From positions 62,001-126,000 of the forward strand of contig DAIPJH010000001.1 of NCBI GenBank assembly GCA_036770365.1: 64,000 nt of DNA, written 5' to 3'. The notes beneath the pieces are model-generated. The model saw only the letters and a list, made by a program, of their open reading frames with translations, had not been told where the DNA came from and did not search any database. The DNA comes from DAIPJH01 sp036770365 (lineage in GTDB: Bacteria; Pseudomonadota; Alphaproteobacteria; Rickettsiales; UBA998). Shown piece after piece: positions 25,344-33,004 of this stretch. Position numbers and translations under genes: made by a program. Every line of letters begins with the position of its first letter. Position 1 is the first letter of the stretch.

Positions 25344-26108
25344 ATGCTGGAACATCTCCTTGTAAGCAATATCTTTGCTTTTTTGCTGATTTTTACACGA
25401 GTCGGCAGTGGCATTATGATCATGCCGGGATTAAGCGAAGCGTATATCAACATCCGTACACGGCTTATCTTAGCCCTGATGATCAGCCTTGCCGTTATGC
25501 CTGCCATACAATCATTGATTCCTCCTACACCTGATTCTATTATCGCACTCATCATTATAATTTTACAAGAGATGCTGGTTGGCCTTATGATCGGATCAAT
25601 CGCACGGTTCACCATTGGCGCGCTGCATACCGCAGGCTCGATTATCTCAAGCCAATCCAGCTTATCCATTGCCAGCCAATTTGACCTTACCCAAACATCG
25701 CAAGGATCAATCATTGGTAACTTTATCAGCTTGACGGCAATTGTGATGATGTTTTCCTTAAACCTTCATTATGTCATGATTCACGCACTCACTGATAGCT
25801 ACAGCCTCTTCATGGTAGGCACATGGCCAAATATGGAGGTCGTACAAAATGATTACGCACATTTAATTGGACAGACCTTCGCACTCGGCGTCAAACTTTC
25901 TATGCCTGTCATTGTCATCGGACTGCTCATCTATATGGGTGCAGGGATATTATCACGTTTAATGCCTAACATGCAGGTTTTCAACATTATGATGCCTGCG
26001 CAAGTCCTTGCCTGTATCTTCGTGCTGATGGCAGTACTCAATTCAATTCTCACTCAATATCAAGACTTCTTCTCTATGGTCTATTATAATTTCATGGAAG
26101 TGGAGTAA
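25344..26108 (+). CDS. fliR: flagellar export protein FliR
   Basis: Membrane component of the flagellar type III export gate (FliPQR complex). 254 residues with about six hydrophobic segments. FliR features include the N-terminal FTRVGSGIMIMPGL, the QEMLVGLMIG stretch and SSQSSLSIASQFD. It is followed six bases later by flhB, the usual partner. The other export genes (flhA, fliP, fliQ) are not in the window, so the flagellar genes are scattered. The related injectisome proteins (SctT) are an alternative, but no other injectisome gene is near. Confidence 0.9.
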   Translation: MLEHLLVSNIFAFLLIFTRVGSGIMIMPGLSEAYINIRTRLILALMISLAVMPAIQSLIPPTPDSIIALIIIILQEMLVGLMIGSIARFTIGALHTAGSIISSQSSLSIASQFDLTQTSQGSIIGNFISLTAIVMMFSLNLHYVMIHALTDSYSLFMVGTWPNMEVVQNDYAHLIGQTFALGVKLSMPVIVIGLLIYMGAGILSRLMPNMQVFNIMMPAQVLACIFVLMAVLNSILTQYQDFFSMVYYNFMEVE

Positions 26109-26114
26109 CCCATC

Positions 26115-27209
26115 ATGTCTGAAGATAGTGATGACTCCCAGAAAACGGAAGACCCCACACACAAACGACTGGAGGATGCACGAAAGAAAGGTAACCTCCC
26201 CTCATCACGGGAGGTCAATAGCTTCTTCGTCATGCTTGGATTTGCCATGCTCGTGCTTGGACTTGCTCCAAACCTTGCTCCTGACTTTATCGTACTGCTA
26301 AAAGTATTTATAGAATCACCAGAGGATTTTCCTATGGGGGAAGGCGCATTCATCAGCACCACACGCTCCGCACTTGCAAAAGTCGGTATCCTTATGCTTG
26401 CTCCACTTATCCTCGCAATGGTCGCCGCACTTGCTGGCGGTGCATTACAAAGTAAATTCAACTTCTCCACCGAGCCACTCAAACCCAAATTAGAACGCAT
26501 TTCGATCATGAAAGGGATTGGAAGACTATTTTCCATGCGCTCCGTAGTCGAACTCTTTAAAGGCATTCTAAAAATTACCGTTGTGGGTGTGGTCGCCTAC
26601 AAAGCCGTCGCACCTAACCTCAATGGATTACGCCAATTACCCTATAAAGATATTCCTGATTCACTTGCCTTTTTGATGGAAAACGCCACACGTATGCTAC
26701 AGGGAGTGATTGCTACTTTATTTCTTATTGCCGTTTTTGATTATCTCTACCAACGCTATGAATACATCAAAAATCTGCGCATGAGTAAACAAGAACTTAA
26801 AGAAGAATATAAGCAACAAGAGGGTGACCCACACATCAAACAAAAACTGCGCGCAATCCGTATGGAGAAAGCACGCAAACGTATGATGGCGGCCGTCCCT
26901 AATTCTGACGTTGTGATTACAAACCCTACGCACTATGCCATCGCTCTACAATATGACGAAGCCACGATGAACGCTCCCATTGTCGTTGCCAAAGGCAAAG
27001 ATGATGTGGCGTTGAGAATTCGTAAGATCGCAGAAGAGAACAAAGTGCCAATCATGCGTAACCCTCCTCTCGCACGCGCACTTTTTGACAATGCAGACAT
27101 CGATAAAGAAGTACCAATCCAGCATTACCAAGCCGTAGCGAAAGTGATCGGGTATATCTATAAAATGCGAGGCAAAGCTCTACGTCCACCGACAAAGAAG
27201 AAAAAATAA
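26115..27209 (+). CDS. flhB: flagellar export switch protein FlhB
   Basis: Membrane protein that sets substrate specificity of flagellar export by self-cleavage. The 364-residue product starts with the typical EKTEDPTHKRLEDARKKG-like region, has four membrane segments (about 32-240) and the cytoplasmic cleavage motif NPTH near residue 269, followed by YAIALQYD and the conserved PPLARALF. The C-terminus is Lys-rich. It forms an operon with fliR and ends in a hairpin terminator. Confidence 0.95.
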   Translation: MSEDSDDSQKTEDPTHKRLEDARKKGNLPSSREVNSFFVMLGFAMLVLGLAPNLAPDFIVLLKVFIESPEDFPMGEGAFISTTRSALAKVGILMLAPLILAMVAALAGGALQSKFNFSTEPLKPKLERISIMKGIGRLFSMRSVVELFKGILKITVVGVVAYKAVAPNLNGLRQLPYKDIPDSLAFLMENATRMLQGVIATLFLIAVFDYLYQRYEYIKNLRMSKQELKEEYKQQEGDPHIKQKLRAIRMEKARKRMMAAVPNSDVVITNPTHYAIALQYDEATMNAPIVVAKGKDDVALRIRKIAEENKVPIMRNPPLARALFDNADIDKEVPIQHYQAVAKVIGYIYKMRGKALRPPTKKKK

Positions 27210-27220
27210 TATCCATAACA

Positions 27221-27246
27221 AAAAAGCCGCATTACTGCGGCTCTTT
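27221..27246 (+). terminator. terminator after flhB
   Basis: A-rich flank, AGCCGC (27225-27230) and GCGGCT (27237-27242), then CTTT. It lies about 12 bases after the flhB stop and 23 before the tRNA-Gly 3' end on the other strand, so it may end both transcripts. Confidence 0.7.
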
Positions 27247-27268
27247 GTGATATCTTGTTTCTTAAAAT

Positions 27269-27343
27269 TGGAGCGGGTGAAGAGATTCGAACTCTCGACC
27301 CTAACCTTGGCAAGGTTATGCTCTACCCCTGAGCTACACCCGC
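27269..27343 (-). tRNA. tRNA-Gly (anticodon GCC)
   Basis: Cloverleaf on the minus strand: acceptor GCGGGTG/CACCCGC, D-arm around GCTCAGGGGTAGAGC, anticodon arm CCTTGCCAAGG with GCC, and T-arm GAGAGTTCGAATCTC. The discriminator is T, and the CCA end is encoded (27271-27269). Confidence 0.97.
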
Positions 27344-27486
27344 TTACTTCATGAATATGGGAGTGGGTGACTCCCGAAGTGGGGCGGAATATATACACGA
27401 GTTTCACGCTTTGCAAGTATAGAGTTGCAGTTTTTTGCAATTAAGTCCAAAATAAGCAGCTCATGATTCATACACAAGGCTAGACC

Positions 27487-27675
27487 ATGTCCACCACCCC
27501 CACGATCTCTCCTAAACTTCTCGAAATTCTAGTTTGCCCCATTACCAAAACACTGCTTCGTTATGATGCACACGCACAAGAACTCATCAGTGAAAAGGCA
27601 GGGCTTGCCTTCCCCATTCGAGATGGAATACCAATCATGTTACCTGAAGAAGCGAGAAAAATTGAAGACAAATAA
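27487..27675 (+). CDS. Trm112-family protein (YcaR-like)
   Basis: Small protein of 62 residues in the Trm112/UPF0434 family. The signature LLEILVCPITKTLLRYD is followed by LISEKAGLAFPIRDGIPIMLPEEAR. Only one Cys of the usual zinc set remains (Cys18), as in many proteobacterial members. Eukaryotic Trm112 activates methyltransferases; the bacterial role is unclear, although the gene often sits near lipid A or kds genes. Here it converges with an accessory gene. Confidence 0.9.
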   Translation: MSTTPTISPKLLEILVCPITKTLLRYDAHAQELISEKAGLAFPIRDGIPIMLPEEARKIEDK

Positions 27676-27686
27676 GACAGAGTAAG

Positions 27687-28367
27687 CTATCGACCCGCTG
27701 CTGCAGCTTTTTCTTTTAGCTTTGCTTGCGCCGCTTCATATGCATTGAAAGCCTTTTTCTGATCACGCTCTGACCTACACACAGGTTCGTCAGTACCTAG
27801 TTCAGTATAAATCTTTTTACCCGTGCTAGATTGCAACTGTATATGATTAGCTGCATCAATCTCACAGCTTTGACCACCATGACTCCGTAAAAGTAATTTT
27901 TCTCTTTCGATAGCCGCATCCGCTTCTTTTTTAGCTTTCTCATCCGCCAGCCTTTTAGCCGCATCCGCTTCCTGCTTTGCCTTTTCTTCGGCAAGCCGCT
28001 TGTTTTCAGCTTCCTTTGCAGCCTTTTCTTCTTCTGGTGTTTTTGGTTTGGGTTTCTCATTTTCAGCAGGTTTTGGAGAAGCTTCTGGTGTTCTCACGAG
28101 CGGCTTCTCACCCACGACACCGCCATGCTCATTTTTTCCATCTCCCCCCAAACCCATTTTTTCTAAAACAGGTTTGAATAACTTGCCACCATTAAGCCAT
28201 TTATCCAGACCAAAGGCAGCAAGAGCCAAACCACCAATCCACAAGATAGGCTCAACCAACGCACCCAAAAAGCTCATGACGCCACCAAAAAGCCCAGACA
28301 ATAAACCACCCCCAGCTTTTTGCAGCCCTTCACTTGCCATTTTCTGTAAATCAACGCCGTCCGCCAT
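27687..28367 (-). CDS. unknown protein: hydrophobic N-terminus and long charged helix
   Basis: No family recognised. The 226-residue product has a glycine-rich hydrophobic region (about 16-57), a Pro/Lys-rich hinge, then about 70 residues of alternating Lys/Glu/Ala typical of a TolA-like single alpha-helix or coiled coil (about 108-155), and a small C-terminal domain with two Cys (about 165 and 198). This is the build of a membrane-anchored protein that spans or crowds the space above a membrane. It begins 20 bases after the stop of the 28714 gene, so it shares that gene's PHO-box promoter. Confidence 0.75.
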   Translation of the reverse strand: MADGVDLQKMASEGLQKAGGGLLSGLFGGVMSFLGALVEPILWIGGLALAAFGLDKWLNGGKLFKPVLEKMGLGGDGKNEHGGVVGEKPLVRTPEASPKPAENEKPKPKTPEEEKAAKEAENKRLAEEKAKQEADAAKRLADEKAKKEADAAIEREKLLLRSHGGQSCEIDAANHIQLQSSTGKKIYTELGTDEPVCRSERDQKKAFNAYEAAQAKLKEKAAAAGR

Positions 28368-28387
28368 TTATCTGCGTCCAATCCTTG

Positions 28388-28714
28388 TTAATTCTTTTTT
28401 TCGCCATCGATATCCATCAAGATGGATTGCACCAACGCATTAATTTGTTCAATGGTTTCCACTGATTTTGCCATTCCACCATGGTAAACAGCCACGACTT
28501 TTGGCTGTTTGCATAGTTTGATGTTCCCTGTGACGGCTTTAGTAATATTTTCACGCGAACGTTCAAAATCCTCACCCGAATACACGGTGATCGTCCCGCC
28601 CATATCTTGCGGCGGTTGGGTTGAGATGCGAATGGTAGTACTATCGACACGCGTCGATGGCAATTCTGCCCATAGCAGCCCTCCAACTTCTCCTGTAAAA
28701 CTCTCTTTATCCAT
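28388..28714 (-). CDS. unknown small soluble protein, first gene of a PHO-box operon
   Basis: No family recognised. 108 residues from the ATG at 28714, with GGTGG six bases upstream; longer in-frame starts would run into the promoter. The sequence looks like a compact alpha/beta protein (TTIRISTQPPQDMGGTITVY, then a helical C-terminus) with one Cys. No signal peptide or membrane helix. The PHO-box-like site at 28793-28810 lies about 80 bases upstream and the 28367 gene follows. Confidence 0.7.
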   Translation of the reverse strand: MDKESFTGEVGGLLWAELPSTRVDSTTIRISTQPPQDMGGTITVYSGEDFERSRENITKAVTGNIKLCKQPKVVAVYHGGMAKSVETIEQINALVQSILMDIDGEKKN

Positions 28715-28792
28715 ACTGACCACCGCGTTCCCTTTGAAGTCGTCATAGCATTTTCCATTACGTTTAATGTAACACAAAAAAAGTAGGATTTG

Positions 28793-28810
28793 TGTGACGG
28801 TTTGATGAAA
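28793..28810 (-). promoter_or_regulatory. PHO-box-like operator for the 28714-27687 operon
   Basis: The minus strand reads TTTCATCAAACCGTCACA; the second half-site is perfect and the first has one change (TTCAT for GTCAT). The AAACCGTCA core is identical to that of the site at 2754-2772. A weak -10-like TACTTT (28785-28780) lies 10 bp further on. Confidence 0.55.
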
Positions 28811-28868
28811 TCTATATGACGAAACGGTAAATATCTTGAACACACATTAACAAATCAATCCTTTTTTC

Positions 28869-28938
28869 TTGTCATACCAGCGAAAGCTGGTATCCAGTGA
28901 GCATATCCTCTAAATTCCAGCCTATGCTGGCATGACAA
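28869..28938. repeat. dispersed palindromic repeat element
   Basis: A 70-bp element bounded by the inverted ends TTGTCATACCAGC and GCTGGCATGACAA, with internal AGCTGG/CCAGC pairings. This resembles the small GTCAT...ATGAC palindromic intergenic repeats widespread in alphaproteobacteria. It lies just upstream of dapE. A diverged second copy is at 55825-55894. Confidence 0.65.
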
Positions 28939-28955
28939 CTAATCTCAGGTAATCC

Positions 28956-30104
28956 ATGCTCACCGACCCTATCGCTCTAACCTGTGACCTCATCCGCTGC
29001 CCCAGCGTCACCCCGCTCGAAGCAGGATGCTTTGACCTGTTACAAGGATGGCTAGAATCACTTGGTTTTACAGTATGGCGTGAGATATTCCACGAGGAAG
29101 GCTACGCCCCCACCGAAAACATGTATGCACGCCGTGGCATGGCTTCACCTAACATCTGCTTTGCGGGTCATATTGATGTTGTACCTGCGGGTAATACGCA
29201 CGACTGGACATATCCCCCTTTTGAACCCACCATCAAAGATGGCATCCTTTATGGGCGCGGTGCAGAAGATATGAAAGGTGCGATCGGTTGCATGGTAGCT
29301 GCCATCGCACACATTCTAAAAGATGGTACGTGGGATGATAACAAGGGCAGCATTTCCTTTCTTATCACCGCCGATGAAGAGGGTATTGCCATCAACGGCA
29401 CACCGAAAATGTTGACATGGCTAGAAAAAAAGGGGGAAAAACTAGATTATTGTTTAGTGGGCGAACCCACTAACCCTAACGTGCTAGGCGAGATGTGCAA
29501 GCTTGGACGGCGCGGAAGCTTACTCTCCGTCCTCACTGTTCACGGCACACAAGGACATGTGGCATATCCTGAGCGTGCAGACAATCCTGTGACGACCATC
29601 ATCCAGATGTTGCATGCACTCAAAACCACTACGCTTGATAGCGGAAATACATTCTTCCAGCCATCTAATTTAGAAATCACCACCGTGGATGTCGGTAATC
29701 ATGCGCATAATATGATTCCAGCCAAAGCAAGCGCAGAATTTAATGTACGATTTAATAATGAATATAGCGGTGAAAGCCTTATTGCATGGATTCGCAAAAT
29801 ATTGGATAGTTTTGGTAAACCTTACGAACTCGTTACCCGCATCTCAGGTGAATCGTTCCTGACGCAGCGTGGCAAGCTGAGTGATGCCCTCACCGCTGCT
29901 GTCCAAAAAATCACAGGCAAAACCCCAGAACTTTCTACCACGGGCGGCACGTCGGATGCACGTTTTATCAAAAACATCTGCCCTGTGATCGAATTCGGCA
30001 CAACAGGTCACACTCCGCACAAGATCAACGAACGCGTTGGGGTTGATGTACTACTTGGACTACGTGATATTTATAAGGAATTTTTGTTGGAAATGATGCG
30101 TTAG
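28956..30104 (+). CDS. dapE: succinyl-diaminopimelate desuccinylase
   Basis: Zinc peptidase-family (M20) enzyme that removes succinate from N-succinyl-LL-diaminopimelate, on the route to lysine and cell-wall meso-DAP. The 382-residue product has the DapE signatures: CPSVTPLEAG at the start, FAGHIDVVPAG (metal His/Asp), GRGAEDMKGAIG, ITADEEG (catalytic Glu pair), LVGEPT and the C-terminal GTTGHTPHKINERV. ATG with CAGGTAA six bases upstream. It is a housekeeping island inside a stretch of unknown genes; its stop overlaps that of the convergent 30943 gene. Confidence 0.97.
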   Translation: MLTDPIALTCDLIRCPSVTPLEAGCFDLLQGWLESLGFTVWREIFHEEGYAPTENMYARRGMASPNICFAGHIDVVPAGNTHDWTYPPFEPTIKDGILYGRGAEDMKGAIGCMVAAIAHILKDGTWDDNKGSISFLITADEEGIAINGTPKMLTWLEKKGEKLDYCLVGEPTNPNVLGEMCKLGRRGSLLSVLTVHGTQGHVAYPERADNPVTTIIQMLHALKTTTLDSGNTFFQPSNLEITTVDVGNHAHNMIPAKASAEFNVRFNNEYSGESLIAWIRKILDSFGKPYELVTRISGESFLTQRGKLSDALTAAVQKITGKTPELSTTGGTSDARFIKNICPVIEFGTTGHTPHKINERVGVDVLLGLRDIYKEFLLEMMR

Positions 30105-30943
30105 CGGACGCCCGAAGCCGCAAGAGCAGGTGCGGTAGGCGCAGGAATAGCGGTTGCCACTCCCGCTGGCGCAGATTTAGACGTGGCAACATCAGCAGAG
30201 ACAGCACCACTCACACCTTGAGGTCTTACCCCAGCTGCCGCATCAGCCACCGCAGGAGAAACAGAAGGAGCAGATGCAGACAAGGCTGGCTTCGCCGCTT
30301 TATCTTTTTCATCTTCTTTGCGTGCAGCCCTTAACTTATCATTCATAGCATTTAGATCTTGTAACGTCATTGACGTATTTTTATCTCCTGCGTAACCCTG
30401 CAAACTTGTTCTTAAACTCTGATATTCTTTATGTGACATATCTGGAAATAATTTCTTTGCATCATCTAAAGATGATGTAACTTCAAGCATTTTATTTACA
30501 GACACCATATTCATAAAACTATAACGATAACTTTCATCAGCAAACCCCACTACATTCAGAAATTCATGATGCACAAAAGGTTTACGGGTTAAACCAGAAC
30601 TACCTGTGCCAGAAAGCTGTGTTTGTGATAACCCCTGTTGCGCATCTTTAGCAATGAAATCTAAAACCAAACTCAATTGATTCCTACGTGATTCATCCTT
30701 AATAATTGCAGAATCACTCGCTATTTTCTTTGCTTCTGTCATAGACATGCCTTTTTTAAAGGGTGGCTCTACAGTAGCCTCAACGCTTGTACCGCTGCCT
30801 ATAGCGGGATTTGCATTGCCCGCTCCCAAACCAAACAAATTTAATTTTCTAGCTAACAAAAACCCGCCTACTGCCGTGGCAATACCTAAAATCGCAGTCA
30901 GGGCAACTGTCCACCAGCTTGTTCCGCCTTCATACTCTGCCAT
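30101..30943 (-). CDS. unknown single-pass membrane protein, PHO-box associated
   Basis: No family recognised. The 280-residue product has one membrane helix near the N-terminus (about 9-32, WWTVALTAILGIATAVGGFLLA), a Gly/Asn-rich link, a mostly helical middle (about 55-205) and a low-complexity Ala/Pro/Val tail. ATG at 30943 is chosen over a TTG two codons earlier. The promoter has the best PHO-box match of the window (31001-31019). It is separated from the next upstream gene by a strong terminator, so it forms its own unit. Confidence 0.75.
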   Translation of the reverse strand: MAEYEGGTSWWTVALTAILGIATAVGGFLLARKLNLFGLGAGNANPAIGSGTSVEATVEPPFKKGMSMTEAKKIASDSAIIKDESRRNQLSLVLDFIAKDAQQGLSQTQLSGTGSSGLTRKPFVHHEFLNVVGFADESYRYSFMNMVSVNKMLEVTSSLDDAKKLFPDMSHKEYQSLRTSLQGYAGDKNTSMTLQDLNAMNDKLRAARKEDEKDKAAKPALSASAPSVSPAVADAAAGVRPQGVSGAVSADVATSKSAPAGVATAIPAPTAPALAASGVR

Positions 30944-31000
30944 ATGCAATATCTTTCAAGAACTCTACTAATATCAACAAATATGAACCTATCATAACAA

Positions 31001-31019
31001 CGTGACAGTTTTATGACAC
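31001..31019 (-). promoter_or_regulatory. near-consensus PHO box for the 30943 gene
   Basis: The minus strand reads GTGTCATAAAACTGTCACG, one base off the classic E. coli PHO box in its 18-base core. TAGGTT (30991-30986) lies 11 bp after the second half-site, and TATGAT (30996-30991) is an alternative -10. This site gives the strongest support for naming the shared element a PHO box. Confidence 0.75.
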
Positions 31020-31027
31020 GCTAAAAT

Positions 31028-31072
31028 AAAAAAAGAGTACACTCATGCTTCACAGCATTAATGTACTCTCAC
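31028..31072 (-). terminator. rho-independent terminator of the 31464 gene
   Basis: On the minus strand GAGTACAT and the matching GTGTACTC arms enclose a loop with a GCTGTGAAGC stem, followed by a run of seven T. It separates the 31464 gene from the PHO box of the 30943 gene. Confidence 0.85.
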
Positions 31073-31088
31073 ACTAGTTAACTAGTGT
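31071..31088. repeat. perfect 18-bp palindrome
   Basis: ACACTAGTTAACTAGTGT is fully self-complementary and lies between the stop of the 31464 gene and its terminator. It could be a second hairpin of the terminator or a protein site. No second copy was noticed in the window. Confidence 0.7.
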
Positions 31089-31101
31089 GCAGACAGGCAA
31101 A

Positions 31102-31464
31102 TTACTTCGCCATGTCCACGCCCCAATCACCGATCTGAATCAGCACATGACCAGAGCTGTCAAGGACACGCACCGTGAACTTCTCGAGAGGATCACCAGC
31201 ACTGGTAATCATTTTCCCAATCTGTTCAAGCGACGTGCCTGTAGCAACGGTCACAGTCTTGACAACACGACCCGCTGGGTTTTTGATTTCAATCGTCAGC
31301 TTCCCAATGTCTTTGGTCGTTTCGCCAAGAAACGTACCCACCGTATTGGCGATACTTTTCAGGGTTGCTCCAGTTTCTGCCGCATGTGCAGGGACGGAGG
31401 CGACGAGGCAAAGGCCGACCATGGCAAGGGCGATGACGTTTTTTCTGACACGCAAGTTGTTCAT
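31102..31464 (-). CDS. unknown small exported protein, PHO-box associated
   Basis: No family recognised. 120 residues with a clear signal peptide (basic MNNLRVRK, hydrophobic core to about 22, cleavage after AHA). The mature part is about 95 residues, polar, with beta-strand-like segments (KLTIEIKN, KTVTVATG, EKFTVRVLD, HVLIQIGDW). ATG at 31464 has AGGAGT seven bases upstream. The leader is long (about 165 bases from the PHO-box promoter) and contains a 12-pair hairpin. A periplasmic or surface protein is the safest reading. Confidence 0.8.
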   Translation of the reverse strand: MNNLRVRKNVIALAMVGLCLVASVPAHAAETGATLKSIANTVGTFLGETTKDIGKLTIEIKNPAGRVVKTVTVATGTSLEQIGKMITSAGDPLEKFTVRVLDSSGHVLIQIGDWGVDMAK

Positions 31465-31650
31465 TGCTGAACTCCTAAAAATCCACCCTAGTTGCAAAGT
31501 ATGCGGAGGGGTGGTGACTCCACATATCGATGATCTCTAACCACAAAGTCAGAAAGCATTGATATGTGAATTGGAGGCTTTATAGGTATAGAACCAATAA
31601 AAACACCAAAAGAAGAAGCGTATAGTGTAACATAGACTGATATTTTGTGT

Positions 31651-31668
31651 GTGAAGGTTTGATGACAT
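31651..31668 (-). promoter_or_regulatory. PHO-box-like operator for the 31464 gene
   Basis: The minus strand reads ATGTCATCAAACCTTCAC, one base from the 2754-2772 site in the core (TTCA for GTCA). TATCAG (31642-31637), a 4/6 -10 match, follows 9 bp later. Confidence 0.55.
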
Positions 31669-31739
31669 TTACGCGACGGGGCAGTCATTGTAAGGATACT
31701 TAACTTCTTCCCCTGCAAGCAGGAAAGGGAGAAGTTAAA

Positions 31740-31757
31740 TTTCACATAACTGTCACA
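31740..31757 (+). promoter_or_regulatory. PHO-box-like operator for the 31827-33634 operon
   Basis: TTTCACATAACTGTCACA has a perfect second half-site (CTGTCAC) and one change in the first. TTTTAT (31766-31771) lies 10 bp downstream, and an A/T-rich TATATA follows at 31780-31785. The ATG of the first gene is about 70 bases further on. Confidence 0.55.
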
Positions 31758-31826
31758 CAAAAATCTTTTATTTCAGGTTATATATAAAGAGGGTATAAAT
31801 TTAACTGCAACGCAAAGGACAATCTC

Positions 31827-32426
31827 ATGGTAGAATATTTCGACAACCACTTGATTACTAAGGATGGATTCCTCAGTAAGGCAGGTCGTGGTCTGGAATC
31901 TTCGGGGATTGCGGTCGATGCAGTGACCAACTTCATTCCTGGTCATGATGCCGTCGCGGGAATGATGATTGGAGCAGGCAGCGTAATGCAAGCGGCAGAC
32001 GCCGCGATTGATGGCAATGGTGCGCGAGCAGGTAAATTGGTCATCAAGGGAACAGTAGAAGCTGGAGTGGCATTATTCAATGGTGTAACACTCGGTCTTG
32101 CCAACCTTGGCTCTAAAGTTTTCACAGGCAAAACGCTGATTGGACACGCAGGTGGTATGACTGCAAGCCTGTTAGATCTAGATGGAGATATTCGTCGTGA
32201 CACATTGCGAGCGCATATGGGCGCAGTCGGAGGGTCAGGAACATTTATGGCGGCCCAGCCACAAAATACATATTGGCAAAACTATGTCGGTGCGCAACGC
32301 CAACAAAATCAGCCACAAATCTCGCTACCTCCTGCTGAAGCGCAAGCATGGGCAGCAAAGGTAGAACAAGCGCGTCAAGCAGCAGCAAGACAAGCACAAA
32401 TGGGTGGACAACCCGCCACAGTTTAA
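31827..32426 (+). CDS. unknown Gly/Ala-rich protein, first gene of a PHO-box operon
   Basis: No family recognised. 199 residues. The central part (about 35-110) is a run of moderately hydrophobic, glycine- and alanine-rich helices (VAGMMIGAGSVMQAADAA, EAGVALFNGVTLGLANLG), reminiscent of glycine-zipper segments in membrane-inserting proteins. The C-terminal 60 residues are Gln/Ala-rich and helical. No signal peptide. ATG with AAAGGA upstream. It heads a three-gene operon with the 32463 and 33005 genes. A membrane-associated or secreted pore-like protein or an inclusion protein are both possible. Confidence 0.75.
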   Translation: MVEYFDNHLITKDGFLSKAGRGLESSGIAVDAVTNFIPGHDAVAGMMIGAGSVMQAADAAIDGNGARAGKLVIKGTVEAGVALFNGVTLGLANLGSKVFTGKTLIGHAGGMTASLLDLDGDIRRDTLRAHMGAVGGSGTFMAAQPQNTYWQNYVGAQRQQNQPQISLPPAEAQAWAAKVEQARQAAARQAQMGGQPATV

Positions 32427-32462
32427 TAAATAGCCATATAAAGAAAGAAGCGAGACTATACC

Positions 32463-32993
32463 ATGACACAGAACCTTGCCGAGTTAGAACTCAAATATCA
32501 CGACGTAACCGCTCTGTATGATTTGGCAGAAGAGTTAGTGGAAACTGTTGAGAGTGAATTTGTGAGCAATCCGCAAGAACAAATGAATATTGTTGAAAAT
32601 CTGATCGAGACCGTGGGTGACAGCGCAGATATTCTCTCTGAAGAATTTTTGGTAGTTGCAAGCAATAACAAGCTTAAGCCTATCAGCAAAGCCAGCAAAA
32701 ATCGCATTGAAACCGCAATGCGCAAAATATTTGTCGCCATTGAAGCCTATAACAAAAAAGCCGCTGCTGGTGCAAAGAAAGCTTCAGAATCTATGCGTAA
32801 TATTGCAGACCCCATCGTAGAAAAGATCAAGCGTCAGATGGATGTGGTGATTAGCGTGTTTATTGAATTTGTGGACATTTCACTTGAACGTATCATGCAA
32901 AAGGCACAGATTGAGGAGCTAAAAAAACGTCAGGAGCGCATTGCAATCATGCTGCATGACATTGCTATGAGTAGTGCGGAACAGAGTCGCTAA
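32463..32993 (+). CDS. unknown all-helical protein, second gene of the PHO-box operon
   Basis: No family recognised. 176 residues, predicted almost fully alpha-helical, acidic N-terminal half and Lys-rich, amphipathic C-terminal half (AYNKKAAAGAKKASESMRNI, then VEKIKRQMDVVISVFIEFVD). No Cys, signal peptide or membrane helix. The pattern recalls helical-bundle proteins such as phasins or chaperones; this is a shape comparison, not homology. It starts 36 bases after the first gene and ends 11 before the third. Confidence 0.75.
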   Translation: MTQNLAELELKYHDVTALYDLAEELVETVESEFVSNPQEQMNIVENLIETVGDSADILSEEFLVVASNNKLKPISKASKNRIETAMRKIFVAIEAYNKKAAAGAKKASESMRNIADPIVEKIKRQMDVVISVFIEFVDISLERIMQKAQIEELKKRQERIAIMLHDIAMSSAEQSR

Positions 32994-33004
32994 GGATTTG
33001 CCAT

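Larger units (their letters stand above)
31465..31826. promoter_or_regulatory. divergent control region with two PHO boxes and a leader hairpin
   Basis: This 362-base gap separates the divergent 31464 and 31827 genes. It holds one PHO-box-like site per strand (31651-31668 minus, 31740-31757 plus) and a hairpin of CACATATCGATG (31521-31532) with CATTGATATGTG (31557-31568), a 12-pair stem with one weak pair. The hairpin lies in the expected leader of the minus-strand gene, about 60 bases before its start. No gene seen inside. Confidence 0.6.
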
